DNA of 64,000 nucleotides, from NCBI RefSeq assembly GCF_018406645.1, contig NZ_AP024546.1, positions 620,001-684,000 on the forward strand, read 5' to 3'. This DNA is from Lysobacter helvus (lineage in GTDB: Bacteria > Pseudomonadota > Gammaproteobacteria > Xanthomonadales > Xanthomonadaceae). The translations under genes and the position numbers were made by a program. The notes beneath the pieces are model-generated. The model searched no databases, was not told where the DNA came from, and worked only from the letters and a program-made list of their open reading frames with translations. Shown piece by piece: positions 45,935 through 55,260 of this stretch (its first letter is position 1; the number at the start of each line of letters is the position of its first letter).

Positions 45935-46909
45935 TCAGAACGTCGGCGCGCGATGCCAGCGCAGTGCGCTTTCCAGGATCGGCGCAAGGGCGTTGTGCAC
46001 CGGCGTCCATCCCAGCGCCGCGCGCGCAAGATCGCTGGCCGCCACGAGCACCGCCGGATCCCCTGCGCGCCGGGGTTGCACGCTGAAAGGGATCGCCTGC
46101 CCGCTCGCCGCCTCCGCCGCCGCGATGACTTCGCGCACCGAGAAGCCCGCGCCGTTGCCGAGGTTGAACGCGTGCGCGCCCGGATGCGCGTCCATGTAGT
46201 CGAGTGCGAGCGCGTGCGCCTGCGCCAGGTCGTCGACGTGCACGTAGTCGCGGATGCAGGTGCCATCCGGCGTCGGCCAGTCGTCGCCGAAGACCTGCAG
46301 CCCCGGCCCCGTGCCCAGCGCCGCGCGCAGCACGTTGGGGACCAGGTGCGTTTCCGGATGGTGCGATTCGCCGATGCTGGCATCGTCGCTGGCGCCGGCC
46401 GCGTTGAAGTAGCGCAGCGCCACCGAACGCAGGCCATGCGCCGCCGCGGCATCGGCGAGCAGGCGCTCGGCCATCGCCTTCGTGGCGCCGTAGGGATTGA
46501 TGGGCTGCAGCGGATGGGTTTCGTCGATGCGGTCCGTCATCGGATGCCCGAACACCGCGGCCGTCGACGAGAACACCAGCCGCTCGACGCCATGCCGCCG
46601 CATCGCCTGCAGCAACGACAGCGTGCCGCCGACGTTGGATTCGTAGTACGCCAGCGGATCGGCCACCGATTCGGCGACGAGCGACTTGGCGCAGAAGTGC
46701 ATGACCGCGTCGAAGCGATGGGCCGCGAAGGCGCGGTCGAGCGCGCTGGCATCGCGCAGGTCCGCTTCGATCAGCTCGCCCCACTGCACCGCGGCGCGAT
46801 GCCCGGTGGAGAGGTTGTCGAGCACCGTGACGCGCGTGCCGCGCAGGGCGAGCCAGCGCGCCATGTGGCTGCCGATGTAACCCGCTCCGCCGCAGACGAG
46901 GATGTGCAT
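45935..46909 (-). CDS. galE: UDP-glucose 4-epimerase
   Basis: Short-chain dehydrogenase of 324 residues that interconverts UDP-glucose and UDP-galactose for surface polysaccharides. It shows the NAD motif GGAGYIGSH, the catalytic Ser/Thr region FSSTAAVFG, YXXXK in NPYGATKAMAE, and RYFNAAGAS. I chose ATG 46909 (MHILVCGG); an ATG at 46921 would add four residues. It follows the giant autotransporter gene but is separated from it by a strong terminator, so it is probably transcribed alone. Confidence 0.93.
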   Translation of the reverse strand: MHILVCGGAGYIGSHMARWLALRGTRVTVLDNLSTGHRAAVQWGELIEADLRDASALDRAFAAHRFDAVMHFCAKSLVAESVADPLAYYESNVGGTLSLLQAMRRHGVERLVFSSTAAVFGHPMTDRIDETHPLQPINPYGATKAMAERLLADAAAAHGLRSVALRYFNAAGASDDASIGESHHPETHLVPNVLRAALGTGPGLQVFGDDWPTPDGTCIRDYVHVDDLAQAHALALDYMDAHPGAHAFNLGNGAGFSVREVIAAAEAASGQAIPFSVQPRRAGDPAVLVAASDLARAALGWTPVHNALAPILESALRWHRAPTF

Positions 46910-46936
46910 GCGGGCAAGCATGCGGGGAGTCGCCCC

Positions 46937-46970
46937 AAAAAAACAGGCACGGGACGGATCCCGTGCCTGT
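46937..46970 (-). terminator. Rho-independent terminator of the autotransporter gene
   Basis: On the minus strand a perfect 12-bp stem, ACAGGCACGGGA with TCCCGTGCCTGT, a four-base loop, then seven T residues (A-run 46937-46943 on the plus strand). It begins about 25 bases after the autotransporter stop. It is the clearest intrinsic terminator in the window. Confidence 0.93.
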
Positions 46971-46994
46971 CGCGTTGTCCCGCTGGCCGTGCCG

Positions 46995-49900
46995 TCAGAA
47001 GCCGGCGCGCAGCCCGAAGCGGAGGGTCTGGCCTTCGAAGTTGTCCAGCGCGCTGCCCGCGGTGCCGTATTCCAGCTGCAGGGTCACGCCGTGGAAGGCG
47101 GCCTCGACACCGAACGCCGCCAGCACCGCGCGATCGTCCACGCCCGGGCGGACCAGCAGGTACTGCGTGGCCGGACGGTCGACGTACGCCATCGCCTGGC
47201 TGACGTCGTCGCCGTTGCGCTGGCGCATCTCGATGCGCAGGCGCGGCGTCAGCGTGCCCCAGTCGAAGTGCAGGCCGTAGCCCAGCTCCGTGCCGAACAC
47301 GAAGGACGTGGTGCGCGTGCGCAGCTGGCTGTACGACAGCGCCACTGCGTTCGGGCCCGCTTCCGCATAGCCGTCGAGCTGCGTGCTGGCGAACTCGTAA
47401 CGCGCGTACGGGGCGAGCGTGGCGGCGCCGATGGTCCAGTCCGCCGCGATGCCGATGCCGCCGAACGTGGTGTCGCCATCGCGGTTGCCCAGCGCCGTGC
47501 CACCGGTGGTGGTGCGGCGGTTGTCCAGGTCGAGCGAGGACTTGCCGGCCACCACGTCGATGGCGATCGCGTCCTGCACCGGGATGCGGCCGTAGACCAT
47601 CATCGCGCGGCTGTCGACGTCGCCGCGCACGCCCGAGGCGCGCGTCGCCGCATCCCAGCCCGAACCCAGCGCGACACCGAAGCGGCCCGTGCCGACGGCG
47701 ACGTCGCCGCCGACGGTGAACGCGCCGAGGTACGAACTGCCATCGCGGTTGTAGTGCTGTTCGCGCGTGCCGGTCGCCCAGACCTGGATTCGGTCGTCGC
47801 AGGCGTCGTCGTTCGACGCCTCGCCTTCGCGCACGGTGCAGTTGGTCGGCGAGGACGCGAGGCGGCGGAACACGTGGCCCATCTGCAGCTCGCCGGCGCG
47901 GCGTGCGGCGTCCACCTGGCCCTGGATGCCATCGCTGACGCCCGGATCGCGCGTCGGATCGGCGCGCAGCGAATCGCCGATCAACAGCGTGACGGTGCGC
48001 GTGCCGAAGTTGCCGTTCGCATCGTCGCCGCGCACGGTGAACGTGTACGTGCCGGCCGCGGTGGGCGTGCCGGACAACACGCCGTTGCTGCCGAGCACCA
48101 GGCCCGGAGGCACCGCACCGGATGCCACGGTGTACGTCGCAGCGACGCCACCTGCGTTGAACGCCTGCGAGTAAGGCGCGCCGGCGTTGCCGTTCGGCAG
48201 CGTGCCCGGGTTGATGGTCAGCGACTGCGCGCCGGCCACGACGAGCGTGTAGGCCTGGGTGCCGGAGTTGCCGTTCGCATCGGTGACGCCGACGGTGAGG
48301 GTGTACGACCCCGACGTCGTCGGCGTGCCCGACAACGCACCGGCGCTCGTGAGCGTCAGGCCCGACGGCAGCGCACCACTGGTGATCGTGTACGCGTAGG
48401 TGGGCGTGCCGCCGGTCGCGGTGATCGCCTGCGTGTACGGCGCACCGTTGGTGCCGGCCGGCAGCGTCGCCGGCGTGATGGCCAGGTTGGTCGCACCCGC
48501 GATCGCCACCGTGTAGGCCTGCGAACCGAAGTTGCCGTTGGCATCGGTGACCGACACGGTGAACGTGGAGGTGCCCGCGACGCTCGGCGTGCCCGACAGC
48601 GCACCGCCCGAAGCGAGCGACAGGCCCGTCGGCAGCGTGCCGCTGGAGACGACGTAGGTGTACGGACCCGTGCCACCGACCGCCGCCATCGACTGCGCGT
48701 ACGCCGTGCCGTTGGTGCCGTTGGGCAGCGTGGGCGGCGTGACCGTCAGCGTGTTGGCGCCGGCGATCGCGACGGTGTACGCCTGCGAACCGAAGTTGCC
48801 GTTCGCATCGGTGACCGACACGGTGAACGTGGAGGAGCCCGACACCGTCGGCGTGCCCGTGAGCGCACCGCCCGAAGCGAGCGACAGGCCGGTCGGCAGC
48901 GTGCCACTGGAGACGACGTAGGTGTACGGACCCGTGCCACCGATCGCCGCCATCGACTGCGCGTACGCGGTGCCGTTGGTGCCGTTGGGCAGCGTGGGCG
49001 GCGTGACCGTCAGCGTGTTGGCACCGGCGACCGTTACCGAGTAGGTCTGCGAGCCGAAGTCGCCGTTGGCGTCGATCACCGACACGGTGAACGTGTAGGT
49101 GCCAGCAACCGTCGGCGTGCCAGTGAGATCACCGGTCGAAGACAAACTCACACCGGTCGGCAACGCACCACTCGACACCGAGTAGGTGTAAGGCGCGGTG
49201 CCACCGGAAGTCGTCAGCGTCTGGTTGTACGCGGTGCCATTCGTTGCGGCCGGCAGCGTCGACGGGGAGATCGTCAGCGCATTCGCGCCAGCAACCGTGA
49301 CCGAGTACGTCTGGGAACCGAAGTCACCGTTCGCATCGATCACCGACACGGTGAGGGTGTAGGTGCCGGCGGTCGTCGGCGTGCCCGTGATGTCACCGGT
49401 CGACGAAAGCACCAGGCCGGTCGGGAGCGAGCCGCTCGACACCGCGTAGGTGTAAGGCGCGGTGCCACCGGAAGTCGTCAGCGTCTGGGTGTACGCGGTG
49501 CCATTAGTTGCGGACGGCAGCGTCGACGGGGAGATCGTCAGCGCATTCGCGCCGGCAACCGTCACCGAATACGTCTGCGAACCGAAGTCGCCGTTGGCGT
49601 CGATGACCGACACGGTGAAGGTGTAGGTGCCGGCGGTCGTCGGCGTGCCGGTGATGCCACCCGTCGACGACAGCGCCAGGCCGGTCGGGAGCGAGCCGCT
49701 CGACACCGAGTAGGTGTAGGGCGCGGTGCCACCGGCGGTCGTCAGCGTCTGGTTGTACGCAGTGCCGTTCGTTGCGGCGGGCAGCGTTGCGGGCGAGATC
49801 GTCAGCGCATTCGCGCCAGCAACCGTGACCGAGTACGTCTGGGAACCGAAGTCACCGTTCGCATCGATCACCGACACGGTGAAGGTGTAGGTGCCAGCCA

Positions 49901-52900
49901 CCGTCGGCGTGCCGGTGAGAACACCGGTTGAGGACAGCGTGACACCGGTCGGCAGCGAGCCGCTCGACACCGAGTAGGTGTAAGGAGCAGTGCCGCCCGA
50001 GGTCGTCAGCGTTTCGTTATAAGCCGAACCATTCGTTGCGGCAGGCAGTGTCGACGGCGAGATCGTCAGCGCATTCGCACCGGCAACCGTCACCGAGTAG
50101 GTCTGCGAGCCGAAGTCGCCGTTGGCGTCGATCACCGAGACAGTGAACGTGTAGGTGCCGGCGGTCGTCGGCGTGCCGGTGAGATCACCGGTCGAGGACA
50201 ACGTCACACCGGTCGGCAACGAACCACTCGACACCGAGTAGCTGTACGGAGCGGTGCCGCCCGAAGCGGTCAGCGTTTCGTTGTAAGCCGAACCATTCGT
50301 TGCGCCAGGCAGCGTAGCCGGAGCGATCGTGAGGGCGTTCGCGCCAGCAACCGTGACCGAGTACGTCTGGGATCCGAAGTCGCCGTTCGCATCGATCACC
50401 GACACGGTGAACGTGTAGGTGCCGGCGGTCGTCGGCGTGCCGGTGAGATCACCGGTCGAGGACAGCGTGACGCCAGTCGGCAGCGAACCGCTCGACACCG
50501 AGTAGCTGTAAGGAGCAGTTCCGCCCGAAGCGGTCAGCGTTTCGTTGTACGCCGAACCGTTGGTGCCAGCCGGCAGCGTCGACGGGGAGATGGTCAGCGC
50601 ATTCGCGCCGGCAACCGTGACCGAGTACGTCTGGGATCCGAAGTCGCCGTTCGCATCGATCACCGACACGGTGAACGTGTAGGTGCCGGCGGTCGTCGGC
50701 GTGCCGATGAGATCACCGGTCGAAGACAGCGTGACGCCCGTCGGCAGCGATCCGCTCGACACCGAGTAGGTGTAAGGAGCCGTGCCGCCCGAGGTCGTCA
50801 GCGTTTCGTTGTAAGCCGAACCATTCGTTGCGGCCGGCAGCGTCGCCGGCGAGATCGTCAGTGCATTCGCGCCGGCAACCGTCACCGAATACGTCTGCGA
50901 ACCGAAGTCGCCGTTGGCGTCGATCACCGACACGGTGAAGGTGTAGGTGCCGGCGGTCGCCGGCGTGCCGGTCAGATCACCGGTCGAAGACAAAGTCACG
51001 CCGGTCGGCAACGAACCACTCGACACCGAGTAGGTGTAAGGCGCGGTGCCACCGGAAGTCGTAAGCGTCTGGTTGTACGGGGTGCCATTCGTTGCGGCCG
51101 GCAGCGTCGACGGGGAAATCGTCAGCGCATTCGCGCCGGCAACCGTCACCGAATACGTCTGCGAGCCAAAGTCACCATTCGCATCGATCACCGACACGGT
51201 GAAGGTGTAGGTGCCGGCAACCGTCGGCGTACCGGTCAGATCACCGGTCGAGGACAGCGTGACGCCAGTCGGCAGCGAACCGCTCGACACGGAGTAGCTG
51301 TAAGGACCAGTCCCGCCCGAAGCCGTCAGCGTTTCGTTGTAAGCCGAACCATTCGTCCCCGCCGGCAGCGTCGCAGGCGAGATCGCCAGCACGTCCGCGC
51401 CGGCGATCGACACGGTGTAGCTGCGCGAACCGAAGTCGCCATTCGCATCCGTGCCGGTGACGGTGAAGGTGTAGCTGCCAGCGATCGTGGGCGTGCCCGA
51501 GAGCAGGCCCGCCGAATCCAGCGCCAGGCCCGCCGGCAATGCGCCGCTGGTGACGGCGAAGGTGTAAGGCGCGGTGCCGCCGGATTCGACCAGCGACGCC
51601 GAGTACGCGGTGCCGTTCGTGCCGCCCGGCAGCGTCGCCGGATCGATCGACAGCGTCGCGGCGCCGGCGACGGCGACGGTGAACGCCTGCGTGCCGAAGT
51701 CGCCGTTGGCGTCGATGACCTGGATGGTGAAGGTGTACGTGCCCGCCGTCGTCGGCGTGCCGGTGATGCCGCCGGTCGGCGACAGCGTGAGGCCGGCCGG
51801 CAGCGCACCGCTCGACACCGAATAGGTGTACGGGCCCGTGCCGCCGGTCGCGTTCAAGGCTTCGTTGTAGCTGGTGCCGTTCGTCGCGGCCGGCAGCGTG
51901 GTCGGCGACACCGACAGCGTGTTCGCGCCCGCGATCGTGACGGTGTACGCCTGCGACCCGAAATCGCCGTTCGCATCGACCACCGACACGGTGAACGTGG
52001 ACGTGCCCGCGACCGTCGGCGTGCCGGACAGCGCGCCCCCCGCGGCGAGCGTGAGGCCGGTCGGCAACGCACCGGCAGACACCGTGTACGCGTACGGGCC
52101 GGTGCCACCGGTGGCGGCCATCGACTGCGCGTAGGCGGTGCCGTTGGTGCCGTTCGGCAGCGTGGGCGGCGTGACCGTCAGCGCGTTCGCACCCGCGACC
52201 GTCACGGTGAACGCCTGCGTGCCGAAGTTGCCGTTGGCGTCGACCACCGACACGGTGAACGTGTACGTGCCCGCGACCGTCGGCGTGCCGGTGATGTCAC
52301 CGGTCGAAGACAACGTCATGCCGGCCGGCAGCGCACCGCTCGACACCGCGTAGGTGTACGGGCCGGTACCGCCAGTGGCGTTCAACGTTTCGTTGTAGCT
52401 CGTGCCGTTCGTCGCGGCCGGCAGCGTCGTCGGCGAGACGGACAACGTGTTCGCACCGGCGATCGCGACGGTGTACGCCTGCGTGCCGTAGTTGCCGAGC
52501 GCATCCGTGCCGGTGATGGTGAAGGTGGACGTGCCCGCGACGGTCGGCGTGCCGGAGAGCGCGCCGTTCGACGCGAGCACCAGGCCGGCCGGCAGCGCAC
52601 CCGCGGTGACCGCGTACGTGTACGGCGCGGTGCCGCCGGTCGCAGTGATGGTCTGCGCGTACGCCGATCCGTTCGTGCCGCCCGGCAGCGAGGCCGGCGC
52701 GAGGGTGAGCGTGGCCGCGCCACCGACGACGATGCTGTAGGACTGGGTGCCGAAGTTGCCGTTCGCGTCGACCACCGACACGGTGAACGAGTACGTGCCC
52801 GCCACCGTCGGCGTGCCGCTGACGACACCGGCGGCGGAAACCGTCATGCCCGCGGGCAGCGCACCGCTCGACACCGAGTACGTGTACGGCGCCGTGCCGC

Positions 52901-54962
52901 CCGTCGCGCTGAGCGACTGGCTGTACGCGGCCCCGTTGGCGGCGGCCGGCAACGTCGCCGGCGAAATCGACAACGTGTTGGCCCCGGCGATCGCGACGGT
53001 GTAGCTGCGCGCGCCGAAGTTGCCGTTCGCGTCGGTGCCGGTGACGGTGAAGGTGTAGGAACCCGCGATCGTCGGGGTGCCCGAGAGCACGCCAGTGGAC
53101 GAAAGCGTCAACCCGTTCGGCAACGCACCCGCGGTGACGGCGAAGCTGTAAGGCGCGGTGCCGCCCGTTGCGGTGATGTTCTGCGAATAGGCGGAGCCGT
53201 TCGTACCACCAGGCAGCGTCGCCGGATTGATCGTCAGCGTCGAGGCGCCCGCGACAACCACGGTGTAGCTGCGCGAACCGAAGTTACCGTTCGCATCCGA
53301 GCCGGTGACGGTGAACGTGAACGAGCCGGCTGCAGTCGGCGTTCCAGAGAGCACGCCGGCCGACGTCAGCGTCAAACCCGTCGGCAGCGAACCCGCCGTG
53401 ACGGCGAAGGTGTAAGGGGCAGTGCCGCCCGTTGCAGTGATGTTCTGCGAGTACGCAGATCCATTCGTGCCACCAGGCAGCGTTGCGGGATTGATCGTCA
53501 GCGTCGAGGCGCCCGCGACAACCACGGTGTAGCTGCGCGAACCGAAGTTACCGTTCGCATCCGAGCCGGTGACGGTGAACGTGTACGAGCCAGCTGCAGT
53601 GGGCGTTCCCGAGAGCACGCCACCGGACGTCAGCGTCAAACCCGTCGGCAGCGAACCCGCGGTGACAGCAAACGTGTAAGGCGCGGTGCCGCCAGTCGCA
53701 GTGATGTTCTGCGAATACGCGGAACCATTCGTGCCACCCGGCAACGTCGCCGGATTGACCGTCAGCGTCGAAGCACCCGCGACGACCACCGTGTAGCTGC
53801 GCGTACCGAAGTTACCGTTCGCATCCGTGCCGGTGACGGTGAAGGTGTACGAGCCCGCAACCGTCGGCGTGCCCGAGAGCACGCCACCGGACGTCAGCGC
53901 CAAACCCGTCGGCAGCGAACCCGCGGTGACTGCGAACGTGTAAGGCGCGGTGCCACCGGTCGCCGTGATGTTCTGCGAATACGCCGTGCCGTTCGTGCCA
54001 CCCGGCAGCGTCGCCGGATTGACCGTCAGCGTGGCGCTGCCGGCGATGGCCACGGTGTACGCACGCGTGCCGGTGTTGCCGACGTTGTCGGTGCCGCGCA
54101 CGGTGAAGTTGTAGGTGCCCGCGACCGTCGGCGTGCCGGTGATCGCGCCGCTCGCCGACAGGGCCAGGCCCGTCGGCAGCGTGCCCGCGGAGAGCGCGAA
54201 GGTGTACGGCGCGGTGCCGCCGCTCGCGGAGACCGTCTGGCTGTACGCAACGGTGGTCGTGCCGTTGGGCAGCGTCGCCGGCGCGACGGTGATCGTCGCG
54301 GCCGGGGCGATGGTGACGGTGAACGTGCCCACGCCCGTGCGCGCGCCCACGTCGGTGACGTAGATGCTGAAGGTGTAGGTGCCGGCGGTGGTCGGCGTGC
54401 CGGTGAGCGCGCCGGTCGCGGTGTTCAACACCACGCCGGGCGGCAAGGTGCCGGAGGTCAGCGCGTACACGTACGGCGAAACGCCGCCGCTCGCCGTGAC
54501 CGCGCCCGCGTACGACACACCGACGACGCCGTTGGGCGGCGTGCCCGCGACGGTGACGGCGCAGCTGCCGGTCGGCGACGTCGTGACGTTGACCGAATGC
54601 GCGTTGCCGGCGGTGAAGTCGGCGACCGTCGGCGTGGCCTGGTTCGTCGAGATGCGCAGGCCGATGCCGGCGTAGTTGCCGTTGTTCTCGCACGTGGTGC
54701 CGGTGACCAGCCCGGTCGGCGACACGGTGATGCCCTGGGGCAACGTGCCGCTCAGCTGGCTGAAGTTGTAGGTGCCGACATACCCGGACGGCCCGCTCGG
54801 GGCGATCTGGTAGGAGTACGGGAGACCACGCTGGATCTGGCTCCAGTTTGTCTCGACGGTGATGCCGTTGACGGTCTTGTTGTTCGCGTTAGCAGGCGCA
54901 GCGATGAGTGCCGCGAGCACCACAAGCGTGGCGCCCATCGCACGGATGAGACGGCTGAACAT
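46995..54962 (-). CDS. Giant autotransporter adhesin with Ig-like (He_PIG) repeats
   Basis: A 2655-residue type Va secreted surface protein. A signal peptide (LVVLAALIAAPANA, cleavage near residue 28) is followed by two divergent N-terminal modules, then 24 Ig-like repeats of 88 residues. Repeats read LPxGTNGxAYxQ, ATGGTAPYTYxV, LPTGLxLSSxG, GTPTxAGTYTFTV and DANGNFGSQ. About 330 C-terminal residues form an autotransporter beta-barrel (from GELQMGHVFRRL to the final LRFGLRAGF, ending in Phe). It is probably an adhesin or surface stalk; the ligand is unknown. GGGGGAAG precedes ATG 54962. A strong terminator follows. The middle repeats are nearly identical, so length may vary between strains. 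Confidence 0.9.
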   Translation of the reverse strand: MFSRLIRAMGATLVVLAALIAAPANANNKTVNGITVETNWSQIQRGLPYSYQIAPSGPSGYVGTYNFSQLSGTLPQGITVSPTGLVTGTTCENNGNYAGIGLRISTNQATPTVADFTAGNAHSVNVTTSPTGSCAVTVAGTPPNGVVGVSYAGAVTASGGVSPYVYALTSGTLPPGVVLNTATGALTGTPTTAGTYTFSIYVTDVGARTGVGTFTVTIAPAATITVAPATLPNGTTTVAYSQTVSASGGTAPYTFALSAGTLPTGLALSASGAITGTPTVAGTYNFTVRGTDNVGNTGTRAYTVAIAGSATLTVNPATLPGGTNGTAYSQNITATGGTAPYTFAVTAGSLPTGLALTSGGVLSGTPTVAGSYTFTVTGTDANGNFGTRSYTVVVAGASTLTVNPATLPGGTNGSAYSQNITATGGTAPYTFAVTAGSLPTGLTLTSGGVLSGTPTAAGSYTFTVTGSDANGNFGSRSYTVVVAGASTLTINPATLPGGTNGSAYSQNITATGGTAPYTFAVTAGSLPTGLTLTSAGVLSGTPTAAGSFTFTVTGSDANGNFGSRSYTVVVAGASTLTINPATLPGGTNGSAYSQNITATGGTAPYSFAVTAGALPNGLTLSSTGVLSGTPTIAGSYTFTVTGTDANGNFGARSYTVAIAGANTLSISPATLPAAANGAAYSQSLSATGGTAPYTYSVSSGALPAGMTVSAAGVVSGTPTVAGTYSFTVSVVDANGNFGTQSYSIVVGGAATLTLAPASLPGGTNGSAYAQTITATGGTAPYTYAVTAGALPAGLVLASNGALSGTPTVAGTSTFTITGTDALGNYGTQAYTVAIAGANTLSVSPTTLPAATNGTSYNETLNATGGTGPYTYAVSSGALPAGMTLSSTGDITGTPTVAGTYTFTVSVVDANGNFGTQAFTVTVAGANALTVTPPTLPNGTNGTAYAQSMAATGGTGPYAYTVSAGALPTGLTLAAGGALSGTPTVAGTSTFTVSVVDANGDFGSQAYTVTIAGANTLSVSPTTLPAATNGTSYNEALNATGGTGPYTYSVSSGALPAGLTLSPTGGITGTPTTAGTYTFTIQVIDANGDFGTQAFTVAVAGAATLSIDPATLPGGTNGTAYSASLVESGGTAPYTFAVTSGALPAGLALDSAGLLSGTPTIAGSYTFTVTGTDANGDFGSRSYTVSIAGADVLAISPATLPAGTNGSAYNETLTASGGTGPYSYSVSSGSLPTGVTLSSTGDLTGTPTVAGTYTFTVSVIDANGDFGSQTYSVTVAGANALTISPSTLPAATNGTPYNQTLTTSGGTAPYTYSVSSGSLPTGVTLSSTGDLTGTPATAGTYTFTVSVIDANGDFGSQTYSVTVAGANALTISPATLPAATNGSAYNETLTTSGGTAPYTYSVSSGSLPTGVTLSSTGDLIGTPTTAGTYTFTVSVIDANGDFGSQTYSVTVAGANALTISPSTLPAGTNGSAYNETLTASGGTAPYSYSVSSGSLPTGVTLSSTGDLTGTPTTAGTYTFTVSVIDANGDFGSQTYSVTVAGANALTIAPATLPGATNGSAYNETLTASGGTAPYSYSVSSGSLPTGVTLSSTGDLTGTPTTAGTYTFTVSVIDANGDFGSQTYSVTVAGANALTISPSTLPAATNGSAYNETLTTSGGTAPYTYSVSSGSLPTGVTLSSTGVLTGTPTVAGTYTFTVSVIDANGDFGSQTYSVTVAGANALTISPATLPAATNGTAYNQTLTTAGGTAPYTYSVSSGSLPTGLALSSTGGITGTPTTAGTYTFTVSVIDANGDFGSQTYSVTVAGANALTISPSTLPSATNGTAYTQTLTTSGGTAPYTYAVSSGSLPTGLVLSSTGDITGTPTTAGTYTLTVSVIDANGDFGSQTYSVTVAGANALTISPSTLPAATNGTAYNQTLTTSGGTAPYTYSVSSGALPTGVSLSSTGDLTGTPTVAGTYTFTVSVIDANGDFGSQTYSVTVAGANTLTVTPPTLPNGTNGTAYAQSMAAIGGTGPYTYVVSSGTLPTGLSLASGGALTGTPTVSGSSTFTVSVTDANGNFGSQAYTVAIAGANTLTVTPPTLPNGTNGTAYAQSMAAVGGTGPYTYVVSSGTLPTGLSLASGGALSGTPSVAGTSTFTVSVTDANGNFGSQAYTVAIAGATNLAITPATLPAGTNGAPYTQAITATGGTPTYAYTITSGALPSGLTLTSAGALSGTPTTSGSYTLTVGVTDANGNSGTQAYTLVVAGAQSLTINPGTLPNGNAGAPYSQAFNAGGVAATYTVASGAVPPGLVLGSNGVLSGTPTAAGTYTFTVRGDDANGNFGTRTVTLLIGDSLRADPTRDPGVSDGIQGQVDAARRAGELQMGHVFRRLASSPTNCTVREGEASNDDACDDRIQVWATGTREQHYNRDGSSYLGAFTVGGDVAVGTGRFGVALGSGWDAATRASGVRGDVDSRAMMVYGRIPVQDAIAIDVVAGKSSLDLDNRRTTTGGTALGNRDGDTTFGGIGIAADWTIGAATLAPYARYEFASTQLDGYAEAGPNAVALSYSQLRTRTTSFVFGTELGYGLHFDWGTLTPRLRIEMRQRNGDDVSQAMAYVDRPATQYLLVRPGVDDRAVLAAFGVEAAFHGVTLQLEYGTAGSALDNFEGQTLRFGLRAGF
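47976..54305 (-). repeat. 24 tandem 264-bp repeats encoding Ig-like domains
   Basis: Each unit codes for one 88-residue He_PIG-type domain; the last is slightly shorter. Units 12-20 (about 48.9-51.4 kb) differ mainly in a few residues (for example ATLPAATNGSAYNE against STLPAATNGTAYNQ), while the outer units are more diverged. This gradient points to recent expansion or gene conversion in the middle. The array also keeps long repetitive frames open on the opposite strand, which are not genes. Confidence 0.92.
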
Positions 54963-55127
54963 GGACTTCCCCCGAGTAAAACCCTGCACTCCCCGGGTTC
55001 TTCACAATCCGTGTACAGCCCCCTGTGCGAGGCGGACTGTGACAGACCAACTCATCCGTAGCAAACCCCCGTCACAGAACGAGGCTTCTCTCATTGACGA
55101 ATGGGTGTTTTGTTGACGGGTCGCGTC

Positions 55128-55143
55128 TGTGACTGACGTCGCA
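55128..55143. promoter_or_regulatory. Possible Clp/CRP-type site
   Basis: TGTGA, six bases, TCGCA differs by one base from the TGTGA-N6-TCACA consensus of CRP and the xanthomonad Clp regulator. It lies 165 bases before the autotransporter start; loose half-sites (CTGTGAC, GTCACAG) follow closer to the gene. The 298-base gap between the pilV-like gene and the autotransporter shows no frame I would call a gene. Confidence 0.3.
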
Positions 55144-55210
55144 CGTCACCTGTTGACCTGCGGTGGCAAGTCCGAGCGCGTGTTCGCGTCGCCCCGCTGC
55201 GACCCGTTGC

Positions 55211-55258
55211 GCGAACGCGCGACGCGATCGGGGGATCGCGACGCGCGCATGCGTTCGC
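55211..55258. terminator. Large stem-loop after the pilV-like gene
   Basis: Inner arms CGCGACGCGAT (55218-55228) and ATCGCGACGCG (55235-55245) pair with one mismatch. Outer arms GCGAACGC (55211-55218) and GCGTTCGC (55251-55258) extend the stem. It begins two bases after the minor-pilin operon stop. No U-run follows, so it may be a Rho-assisted terminator or an mRNA-stabilising element. Confidence 0.45.
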
Positions 55259-55260
55259 AC

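Noticed and set aside
46902-49931. A 1009-codon Arg/Gly-rich repetitive plus-strand frame
   Set aside because: Antisense of the autotransporter barrel and Ig repeats; its periodicity is forced by the 264-bp repeats.
48000-54300. Possible CRISPR or mobile-element array from regular 264-bp repeats
   Set aside because: The repeats are coding, in frame, and each makes one Ig-like domain.
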